Shown in pieces: positions 56,987 through 64,000 of a stretch of 64,000 nucleotides of DNA. Numbering within the stretch: position 1 is the first letter of the stretch; each line of letters starts with the position of its first letter. The position numbers were made by a program, and so were the translations under genes. The notes under the pieces are model-generated. The model ran no database searches, was not told where the DNA came from, and saw nothing but the letters and a program-made list of their open reading frames with translations. Source of the stretch: Micromonospora halotolerans (lineage in GTDB: Bacteria > Actinomycetota > Actinomycetes > Mycobacteriales > Micromonosporaceae); NCBI RefSeq assembly GCF_032108445.1, contig NZ_CP134876.1, positions 3,596,001-3,660,000 of the forward strand, given 5' to 3'.

Positions 56987-58300
56987 ATGATGCGCCGGAT
57001 CGCCGTCCTCGACGCGCCGACGAACCTCGGCCTGCGCCCACCCACGTCCACCTCCGTTCCGGGCTGCGGCAAGGCGCCCGGCGCGCTGCGCGACCACGGC
57101 CTGCTCGCGCGGCTGCGGGCCCGCGACGCCGGCTGCCTCACCCCGCCCCGGTACGACCCCGGTGACTGGCGCCCCGGCGACGGGGTCTGCCACGCCCCGG
57201 AGATCTCCGGCTACTCGGTGGCGCTGGCCGACCGGATCGGCGCGATCATCGACCGCGGCGAGTTCCCGCTGGTGCTCGGCGGGGACTGCTCGGTCCTGCT
57301 CGGCTCGGCGCTGGCCATGCACCGGCTCGGCGAGGCGGTCGGCGGGCGGATCGGGCTGGTCTTCGTCGACGGCCACTCCGACTTCCGGCACCCCGGCAAC
57401 GCCTCCTACGTGGGCGCGGCGGCGGGGGAGGACCTGGCCCTGGTCACCGGCCGGGGTCAGGCCGACCTGGCCGCCATCGAGGGGCGGCGCCCCTACTTCC
57501 GGGACATCGACGTGGTGGTGCTCGGCATCCGGGCCCAGGACGAGTACCGGCTCGACCTCCAGGCCGCCGGCATCACCACCCGCCCGGTGCCGGCGCTGCG
57601 CGCCGAGGGCGCGGCCCGCACCGCCCAGTGGGCGCACGAGCAGCTGGCCGACTGCGCCGGCTACTGGGTGCACATCGACGTGGACGTGCTCGACCCGGCC
57701 GTGATGCCCGCGGTCGACGCGCCGGACCCGGGCGGGATCGCCTTCGCCGAGCTGGAGATCCTGCTCGCCGGCCTGGTGGACACCCCGCACTGCCTCGGTG
57801 TCGAGCTGACCGTCTTCGACCCCGACTACGACCCCGACGGGTCGTACGCCGCCGAGATCGTCAACACCGTGGTGGCCGGGCTCGCCCCGGTCGCCGCGCC
57901 GGGCGCCATGCCGCCCCGGTTGCTGCCGGCCGGCCCGGTCGCGCCGGCGCCCCGCCCCGGCAACGGCCGGCCACCGGCGCGCGACGTGCTGCCCGGCCCG
58001 GCGGCCGTCCCCGCGCCCGCGGTGGCCGTGGAACCGATCGGCCCGGCCCCGACCGAGGCCGGGGACGAACCCGTCGGCGTCAACGGCGACGGGCCGGCGC
58101 CCGACCAGGCCGCCGAACCGTCCGGCCCGGGCCTGCTGCGCCCGGCGGCGGAACCGGACGGGCCGGCCCAACCGGAGCCGGTCGGCCCGCGCGCGTCGGC
58201 CGGGCCCGGGCGGCTCCGGCGGGTGCCCGGCGGCGAGGAGGAGCCCCCGACGCCAGTGGGCGACGCCGGGCCGGCGCGCCCGGGTGCGGACATCGCCTGA
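56987..58300 (+). CDS. Arginase/agmatinase-family protein with disordered C-terminal tail
   Basis: 437 residues. The ureohydrolase fold has GGDCSVLLGS, VFVDGHSDFRHP and HIDVDVLDPAVMP, the three metal-site blocks. The first usually reads GGDHS; here Cys replaces His, a form I have seen in other actinobacterial relatives but which alters one Mn ligand. The last 140 or so residues are Pro/Ala/Gly-rich low-complexity sequence without structure. The substrate (arginine, agmatine, guanidino acid) is unassigned. GGGAG precedes the ATG. It ends 6 bases from the converging penicillin-binding protein gene. Confidence 0.78.
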   Translation: MMRRIAVLDAPTNLGLRPPTSTSVPGCGKAPGALRDHGLLARLRARDAGCLTPPRYDPGDWRPGDGVCHAPEISGYSVALADRIGAIIDRGEFPLVLGGDCSVLLGSALAMHRLGEAVGGRIGLVFVDGHSDFRHPGNASYVGAAAGEDLALVTGRGQADLAAIEGRRPYFRDIDVVVLGIRAQDEYRLDLQAAGITTRPVPALRAEGAARTAQWAHEQLADCAGYWVHIDVDVLDPAVMPAVDAPDPGGIAFAELEILLAGLVDTPHCLGVELTVFDPDYDPDGSYAAEIVNTVVAGLAPVAAPGAMPPRLLPAGPVAPAPRPGNGRPPARDVLPGPAAVPAPAVAVEPIGPAPTEAGDEPVGVNGDGPAPDQAAEPSGPGLLRPAAEPDGPAQPEPVGPRASAGPGRLRRVPGGEEEPPTPVGDAGPARPGADIA

Positions 58301-58306
58301 GCGACC

Positions 58307-60274
58307 TCAGCGGGCCGTGAGGCCGCGGAGGAAGCGTTCGGCGATCGGGACCGCGCTGGTGGTGCTCGACCCGCCCTGCTCGACGAAGACCGCGAACGCG
58401 ACGTCGCCCTGCCAGCCGACGAACCAGGCGTGGGTGTGCGCCGGGTTGTTGTCGTACTCGGCGGTGCCGGTCTTGCCGTACACCGGCTCGCCCGGGACGT
58501 CCGCCAGGGCGCTGGCCGTGCCGCCGGTGACCACCGCGCGCATCATCGTCTTCAGCGCCGTCACCGACTCCGGCTTGAGCGCCGCGCCGGCCGGGGCGGG
58601 CTTCGCCGGGGCGGGGTCGAGCAGCAGCCGGGGCTGCTCCCAGTGGCCGCGGGCCACGGCGGCGGTGGCGCCGGCCATGGCGAGCGGGCTGACCACGGTG
58701 GTGCCCTGACCGATGGCCGCGGCGGCCTGCTCGGTGGCCGAGCCGTTGGCGGAGACCTTCCCGGTGAAGACGTCGGTGCCGAGGTCCCAGGGCGCCTCCA
58801 GGCCGAGCGTGCGGCCGGCCTGCGCCAACCCGTCCGGACCGAGCTTCGGGGCGAGCGAGGTGAAGGCGGTGTTGCAGGACTTGGCGAAGTCGGTGGTGAA
58901 GGGGACGTCGCCCAGCTCGAAGTTGTCGGAGTTCTTGAACGACCGCCCGTCGACCTCGAACGTCTTCGGGCAGGGCACGGTCGCCTCCGGGGTCACCGCG
59001 CCCCGGTCGAGCAGGCCCAGGGCGCTGACCATCTTGAAGGTCGAGCCGGGCGGCACCTGGGCCGTGAAGGCGAGGTTCTCGCCGGCCGCACCGGGGCCGT
59101 TGGCGGCGGCCAGCACCGCGCCGTCGCTGATGCGGACGGCCACCAGGGCGGAGCGCCGGGCCTGCCCGCGCAGCGCCGCGTCGGCGGCGTTCTGGGTGGC
59201 CACGTCGAGGGTGGTCTTCAGCGGCTGGCCGGCCCGGGGTTCGCTGCGGAACGCCTCGACCCCGCTGGGCGCGGTGGTGCCGTCCGGGGCGGGGCGCTCG
59301 GTGATCACGGTGACCCCGGGGGTGCCGCGCAGGCGGTCGTCGTAGCGGCCCTGGAGACCGCCGTGGCCGACCAGGTCGCCGCGGGCGTACTTGTCGGGGT
59401 GGGCCTTGAGGTCGTCGGCCTGCGCCGGGTCGACCGAGCCGAGCAGGGCCCGGGCGAACTCCCGCGTCGGCGCCAGGAAGAGCTTGTCGGACTGGAACTG
59501 GGTGCCGGGCAGGTCGTAGATCCTGGGCTTGATCTGCCGGTACGCCTCGTCGCGCAGGGTCACCACCTCGACGAGCGCCCCCCGGTCCGCCTCGCTGAGG
59601 CGTTCCGGCAGGTCGGAGACGTCGACCGGCGGCGTGAGCGCCGGCCGGACCGCCTTGAACGCGGCGTCGAGCTGCCGGGCCAGGGCCTTGGCGTCCTTGA
59701 CCCCGGCGGGGTTCACCTGCACCCGGACCACCGGGCGGGGCGCGACGAGCGGGGCACCGGCGCCGTCCAGCACGCCGGCCCGGGGTGCGGCCTCCCGGCG
59801 CAGCGCGAGCCGGTCGCCGGACTCGAGCTTCTCGTGCACGACAGTCGGCTCCCAGATGACCTGCCACTGGTCGTCGGAGCCGTGCCGGAGGCGTACCGGA
59901 TTCTCGTAGGTCCAGGTGGTGGCCCCGGGCAGCGGCCAGGTGAGCCGGACCCGCGCGGTGGCGATGTCGCCCTCGACCTTCACCTCGCCGGTGCGCTTGA
60001 GCTGCGGCGGACTGTCGACCAGCTCGCCGGCGAGCGATCGGAGCTCCTTGGTCACCTCGGCCGCCGGCACCTTGGCGCCGGTCGGGTCGATGAAGCCGAC
60101 CGCCTGGAGGTCGCCGGAGCGCCAGCCCTTCAGAAAGGCGTCGACGGTGCGCTCCGGGCCGTCCTCGCCCGAGCACCCGGTCAGCGCTCCCGCCGCCAGC
60201 ACGGTGGCGGCCAGCGCCGCGAGGGCGCGACGGGGAGGGGAGAGGCGGCGGTGGACGGGGTACGACAGGAGCAT
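58307..60274 (-). CDS. Penicillin-binding lipoprotein with MecA_N (NTF2-like) domain
   Basis: 655 residues. The lipoprotein signal ends LTGCSG (lipobox Cys about 35). An NTF2-like MecA_N domain (about 38-150), a PBP-dimerisation region, and a class B transpeptidase domain with STFK (SxxK), SCN (SxN) and KTGTAEY (KTG) follow. The MecA_N plus low-affinity-type architecture resembles PBP2a/MecA and PBP3 relatives and may confer lower beta-lactam sensitivity; this is inference. ATG 60274 was chosen because GGAGGG lies about 7 bases upstream and the signal peptide starts there. Confidence 0.88.
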   Translation of the reverse strand: MLLSYPVHRRLSPPRRALAALAATVLAAGALTGCSGEDGPERTVDAFLKGWRSGDLQAVGFIDPTGAKVPAAEVTKELRSLAGELVDSPPQLKRTGEVKVEGDIATARVRLTWPLPGATTWTYENPVRLRHGSDDQWQVIWEPTVVHEKLESGDRLALRREAAPRAGVLDGAGAPLVAPRPVVRVQVNPAGVKDAKALARQLDAAFKAVRPALTPPVDVSDLPERLSEADRGALVEVVTLRDEAYRQIKPRIYDLPGTQFQSDKLFLAPTREFARALLGSVDPAQADDLKAHPDKYARGDLVGHGGLQGRYDDRLRGTPGVTVITERPAPDGTTAPSGVEAFRSEPRAGQPLKTTLDVATQNAADAALRGQARRSALVAVRISDGAVLAAANGPGAAGENLAFTAQVPPGSTFKMVSALGLLDRGAVTPEATVPCPKTFEVDGRSFKNSDNFELGDVPFTTDFAKSCNTAFTSLAPKLGPDGLAQAGRTLGLEAPWDLGTDVFTGKVSANGSATEQAAAAIGQGTTVVSPLAMAGATAAVARGHWEQPRLLLDPAPAKPAPAGAALKPESVTALKTMMRAVVTGGTASALADVPGEPVYGKTGTAEYDNNPAHTHAWFVGWQGDVAFAVFVEQGGSSTTSAVPIAERFLRGLTAR

Positions 60275-60561
60275 GAAGCGGTCCCTCCGGTACGAAACTG
60301 CCCTGAACGCTAGTACGACGCGCGGCTCCCCACCGTCCCGGCACGGCCCTTGCGCAGGCAAAGAGTGCCGTGTGGCAGTGTGATGAACATCGCCAGTCCG
60401 GGTACTCCGCGACCGGCCGACCACGGACCCGCAACGGGTGAAAGGACAGAGTCCCGATCCGGACGTCCGGCCAGTGGTCCGCCGACGAAGGGGCACAGCG
60501 GCAGGCCTAGGCTGGGCGGCAGAGTGACCCACAACGCGGTGGGTCGAGGGGAGTGGCACCG
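60275..60561. other. Divergent promoter region between PBP lipoprotein and gdh
   Basis: 287 bases between divergent starts. It must hold both promoters. I see no strong -10/-35 pair, palindrome or conserved frame that I would call. Confidence 0.4.
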
Positions 60562-63500
60562 ATGGACCGGCGTCCGGCGATCAAACCGGGACCCGACCTC
60601 CGGCAGGCTGACACCAGCCGGGACGATGACAGCTTCGATTCGGCGACCGACGGGGACGGTTTCAGCCGTCTCGACACAGGAGTGACCGGGATGACCGGTT
60701 CCAGCATCGACACCCTCTACGACCTGGGCCTGCCCGGGCAGGCGCTGGGCGACGAAGCCGAGGACGGCGAGCTGGACGAGCCGGTACCGAACGCGGAGCG
60801 CCTGGTCGCCCAGGCGGTCGCGCTGGCCGGTGACGACCACGGCGCGGCTACCCTGGTGAGCCGTTTCTGGCGGTTCGCGCCGGACGAGGAGCTGATCGGC
60901 TTCACCGCCGAGGAGATGCTCGACGCGGCCCGGGCCCACCGGGACCTCGCCCAGCAGCGGGTACCGGGCGAGCTGAAGCTGCGCATCCACGAGCCCGACG
61001 CCGAGCAGCACCACACGGTGGTCGAGATCGTCACCGACGACATGCCGTTCCTGGTCGACTCGGTGACCGCGCTGCTCAACTCGCACCACCTCGACGTGCA
61101 CCTGCTGGTGCACCCGCTGGTGGTGGTCCGCCGGGAGCCGCTGGGCCGGCTGACCGAGGTCTCCGCGGACGTGGAGCCGGACGACGCGATCGCCGGTGAC
61201 CTGGTCGAGAGCTGGATGCGGATCGAGATCGACCCGGTCCGCGACGCGGCCGAGCGGGAGAAGCTGCGCCGGGAGCTGCAGCGGGTGCTCACCGACGTGC
61301 GGGAGGCCGTCGAGGACTGGCCGAAGATGCGGCAGCGGGCCCTGGCCCTGGCCGACGAGCTGGCCTCGGCGCGTACCTCGGACAACCGCCCGCCGGTGCC
61401 GGAGAAGGACATCACCGACTCGGTGGAGCTGCTGCGCTGGCTGGCGCACGACCACTTCACCTTCCTCGGCTACCGGGAGTACCGGCTGGTCGACACCGAC
61501 GGCGCGGACGGCGGCCAGGCCCTGGAGGCCGTCCTCGGCACCGGGCTGGGCATCCTGCGGTCCGACTCGCCCGAGGCCCGGTCGCTGAACTCGATGACGC
61601 CCGAGGCGCACGAGAAGGTGCTGGAGAAGCGCCTGCTCATCATCACCAAGGCCAACTCGCGGGCGACCGTGCACCGCTCGGCCTACCTCGACTACATCGG
61701 CTTCAAGATCTTCAACGAGGCCGGCGAGGTGGTCGGGGAGCGGCGCTTCCTGGGCCTGTTCTCCACGGCGGCCTACCGGACCAGCGTGCAGGAGCTGCCG
61801 GTGGTCCGGCGGAAGGTCGCCGAGGTGCTGGACCGCTCGGGCCTGAGCCTGCGCAGCCACTCCGGCAAGGACCTGCTGCAGATCCTGGAGACCTACCCGC
61901 GCGACGAGCTGTTCCAGATCAAGACCGACGACCTCTACCACGCGGTGATCGGTGTGCTCCGCATGGCCGGCCGCCGGCAGTTGCGGGTCTTCCTGCGCCG
62001 GGACGGCTACGGGCGGTTCATCTCCTGCCTGATCTACCTGCCGCGGGACCGGTTCACCACCCAGAACCGGCTGCGCATGCAGGACATCCTGCTGCGCGAG
62101 CTGAACGGCGTCGGGGTGGACTACACCACCCGGGTGACCGAGTCGATGCTGGCCCGGGTGCACTTCATCGTCCGGACCGACCCGAACAACCCGCCCGGCG
62201 AGATCGACGCCGACCTGCTCGCCGAGGAGCTGGCCGACGCGACCCGGCTGTGGGACGACGACTACCGGCTGGTGCTGGAGCGCAAGCTCGGCGACGAGCA
62301 GGCCAAGCACCTGTTCAGCCGGTACGCCGACGCGTTCCCGGAGGGCTACAAGGACGGGCACACCCCGTACGAGGCCATGAAGGACCTGGCCAAGCTGGAG
62401 CTGCTCGAGGAGCCGGGCCAGCTCGAGATGCACCTGTTCCGCAAGCAGCTCGCCCCGCGCACCAACGGCGCCGGCCGGCCCGTCCAGGCCGACGAGACCA
62501 TGGACGTCCGGTTCAAGGTCTACCGGTACGGCGAGCCGATGATGCTCTCCGCCGTGCTGCCGGTGCTGCACTCGCTCGGCGTCAAGGTGGTCGACGAGCA
62601 CCCGTACGAGGTGGAGCGCGTCGACGGCCGGATCTGGCTCTACGACTTCGGGCTGCAACTGCCGGAGTCGCACCAGGAGCTGGCCGAGGTCCGCCCGCAC
62701 GTGGAGAACGCCTTCGCCGCCGCCTGGCGGGGCGAGGCAGAGGTGGACGGCTTCAACGAGCTGGTGCTCCGGGCCGGGCTCACCTGGCGGCAGGTCGTGG
62801 TGCTCCGGGCGTACGCGAAGTACCTGCGGCAGGCCGGCGCCGTGTTCTCGCAGGAGTACATGGAGCAGACCTTCATCGCGTACCCGCGGATCGCCACCCT
62901 GCTGGTGGACCTCTTCGAGACCCGGTTCCGGCCGGGCGCGTCCACCCTGGACGAGCGCCGCGAGCGCAGCGGCGAGCTGGTCACCGCGATCGGCGAGGCG
63001 CTGGACGACGTGGCCAGCCTCGACCAGGACCGGATCCTGCGCTCGTTCCTGACGTTGATCCAGGCCACCCTGCGCACCAGCTTCTACCAGCGGCCGGTCG
63101 GCGGGCGGCCCAAGCCGTACGTCGCGTTCAAGCTGGACCCGCAGGCGATCCCGGAGCTCCCGGCGCCGCGACCCAAGTTCGAGATCTTCGTCTACTCGCC
63201 CCGGTTCGAGGGCGTGCACCTGCGGTTCGGGCCGGTGGCCCGGGGCGGCCTGCGCTGGTCCGACCGGCGTGAGGACTTCCGCACCGAGGTGCTCGGCCTG
63301 GTCAAGGCGCAGATGGTGAAGAACGCCGTGATCGTGCCGGTGGGCGCCAAGGGCGGCTTCGTGCTCAAGCAGAAGCCGGGCGACCGGGACGAGGCGGTGG
63401 CCTGCTACAAGGAGTTCGTCGGCGCGCTGCTCGACGTCACCGACAACATCTCCAGCGGCCGGATCGTGCCGCCGGAGGACGTGGTCCGGCACGACGCCGA

Positions 63501-64000
63501 CGACCCGTACCTGGTGGTGGCGGCGGACAAGGGCACCGCGACGTTCTCCGACATCGCCAACGAGATCTCCGCCGCGCACAACTTCTGGCTGGGCGACGCG
63601 TTCGCCTCCGGCGGTTCGGCCGGCTACGACCACAAGAAGATGGGCATCACGGCCCGGGGCGCCTGGGAGTCGGTGAAGCGGCACTTCCGGGAGCTGGGGC
63701 ACGACACCCAGACCCAGGACTTCACGGTGGTCGGTGTCGGCGACATGTCCGGCGACGTGTTCGGCAACGGGATGCTGCTCTCGAAGCACATCCGGCTGCT
63801 GGCCGCCTTCGACCACCGGCACATCTTCCTCGACCCGGATCCGGACGCGGCCACCTCGTGGGACGAGCGGAAGCGGCTGTTCGACCTGCCCCGGTCGTCC
63901 TGGGAGGACTACAACACCGAGCTGATCTCGGCGGGCGGCGGGATCTACCCGCGTACCGCCAAGTCGGTGCCGGTCTCGCCGCAGGTGCGCGCGGTGCTCG
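60562..64000 (+). CDS. gdh: NAD-specific glutamate dehydrogenase, large type, 3'-truncated
   Basis: At least 1146 residues of the 1600-1700-residue GDH family (180 kDa class), cut by the right edge. An N-terminal ACT-like regulatory region (VDSVTALLNSHHLDVHLLVHP), then YLDYIGFKIFNEAGEVVGERRFLGLFS, and the catalytic core beginning RFGPVARGGLRWSDRREDFRTE ... VPVGAKGGFVLK and VGVGDMSGDVFGNGMLLS. It deaminates glutamate to 2-oxoglutarate. ATG 60562 has GAGGGGAG 8 bases upstream; ATG 60691 with AGGAG is an alternative that removes 43 poorly conserved residues. Confidence 0.9.
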   Translation, partial: MDRRPAIKPGPDLRQADTSRDDDSFDSATDGDGFSRLDTGVTGMTGSSIDTLYDLGLPGQALGDEAEDGELDEPVPNAERLVAQAVALAGDDHGAATLVSRFWRFAPDEELIGFTAEEMLDAARAHRDLAQQRVPGELKLRIHEPDAEQHHTVVEIVTDDMPFLVDSVTALLNSHHLDVHLLVHPLVVVRREPLGRLTEVSADVEPDDAIAGDLVESWMRIEIDPVRDAAEREKLRRELQRVLTDVREAVEDWPKMRQRALALADELASARTSDNRPPVPEKDITDSVELLRWLAHDHFTFLGYREYRLVDTDGADGGQALEAVLGTGLGILRSDSPEARSLNSMTPEAHEKVLEKRLLIITKANSRATVHRSAYLDYIGFKIFNEAGEVVGERRFLGLFSTAAYRTSVQELPVVRRKVAEVLDRSGLSLRSHSGKDLLQILETYPRDELFQIKTDDLYHAVIGVLRMAGRRQLRVFLRRDGYGRFISCLIYLPRDRFTTQNRLRMQDILLRELNGVGVDYTTRVTESMLARVHFIVRTDPNNPPGEIDADLLAEELADATRLWDDDYRLVLERKLGDEQAKHLFSRYADAFPEGYKDGHTPYEAMKDLAKLELLEEPGQLEMHLFRKQLAPRTNGAGRPVQADETMDVRFKVYRYGEPMMLSAVLPVLHSLGVKVVDEHPYEVERVDGRIWLYDFGLQLPESHQELAEVRPHVENAFAAAWRGEAEVDGFNELVLRAGLTWRQVVVLRAYAKYLRQAGAVFSQEYMEQTFIAYPRIATLLVDLFETRFRPGASTLDERRERSGELVTAIGEALDDVASLDQDRILRSFLTLIQATLRTSFYQRPVGGRPKPYVAFKLDPQAIPELPAPRPKFEIFVYSPRFEGVHLRFGPVARGGLRWSDRREDFRTEVLGLVKAQMVKNAVIVPVGAKGGFVLKQKPGDRDEAVACYKEFVGALLDVTDNISSGRIVPPEDVVRHDADDPYLVVAADKGTATFSDIANEISAAHNFWLGDAFASGGSAGYDHKKMGITARGAWESVKRHFRELGHDTQTQDFTVVGVGDMSGDVFGNGMLLSKHIRLLAAFDHRHIFLDPDPDAATSWDERKRLFDLPRSSWEDYNTELISAGGGIYPRTAKSVPVSPQVRAVL

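Noticed and set aside
60310..63822. 1170-codon open frame on the minus strand
   Set aside because: It is the antisense shadow of the glutamate dehydrogenase gene, a usual effect of high GC third positions; composition is not protein-like.

Overview
The window is a GC-rich (roughly 70% or more), gene-dense stretch of an actinobacterial chromosome, most likely Micromonospora or another Micromonosporaceae. The basis is frequent GTG starts, TANNNT -10 boxes placed 6-8 bases before start codons, non-canonical mismatch repair by NucS, the Asp form of MurA, FilP/Scy-type coiled-coil proteins, and a gene order that follows, from memory, the Streptomyces rpmE-prfA-atp-nucS-filP-icmA region. No rRNA, complete tRNA, CRISPR array or insertion sequence is visible.

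Layout. 1-9.8 kb: a metallophosphoesterase cut by the left edge, a T4 Pnkp-like kinase/phosphatase, rpmE, prfA, a GGDEF protein, prmC-sua5-phosphatase in a tight operon, and a class A penicillin-binding protein. 9.8-22.3 kb: an SDR/DUF2867 protein, glyA, then the F-type ATP synthase operon (AtpI-like, AtpZ-like, atpB-E-F-H-A-G-D). The operon is interrupted by a terminator and a LytR-CpsA-Psr gene before atpC, which has its own promoter, followed by a DUF2550 gene. 22.4-34 kb: two copies of a lysozyme-like secreted protein cassette (long leader, gene, terminator) about 10 kb apart. Between them lie a VOC protein, cobalamin adenosyltransferase, murA, a 3-hydroxybutyryl-CoA dehydrogenase, a Tat-exported esterase, an ABC exporter, ethylmalonyl-CoA mutase (meaA) and a DUF1540 protein. 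34-44 kb: nucS, an aldehyde dehydrogenase, an FHA protein, hydrolases, a tandem two-domain hydroxyacyl-CoA dehydrogenase, a SigE-family sigma factor with a membrane partner, and an AI-2E-type permease. 44-56 kb: two coiled-coil cytoskeletal genes, crotonyl-CoA carboxylase/reductase (ccr), methylmalonyl-CoA epimerase, two small phage-like genes, thiolase, frameshifted meaB, an Asp23 protein and isobutyryl-CoA mutase (icmA). 56-64 kb: a thioredoxin/TPR protein, an arginase-family protein, a MecA_N-type penicillin-binding lipoprotein, and the 5' part of the large NAD-glutamate dehydrogenase.

How the genes work together. Thiolase, two 3-hydroxybutyryl-CoA dehydrogenases, Ccr, MeaA, the epimerase, IcmA, the mutase chaperone MeaB and the B12 adenosyltransferase together cover most of the ethylmalonyl-CoA and B12-mutase branch of short acyl-CoA metabolism. 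Two palindromic motifs recur upstream of these genes. One resembles TTACYGNNCRGTAR (ccr, meaA, icmA, aldehyde dehydrogenase). The other resembles CTTAGCGATCGTTCAG (both hydroxybutyryl-CoA dehydrogenases, epimerase, thiolase, icmA). They suggest one or two repressors, encoded outside the window, that switch this pathway.

All coordinates and motif matches come from reading the sequence by eye. No database search or alignment program was run.
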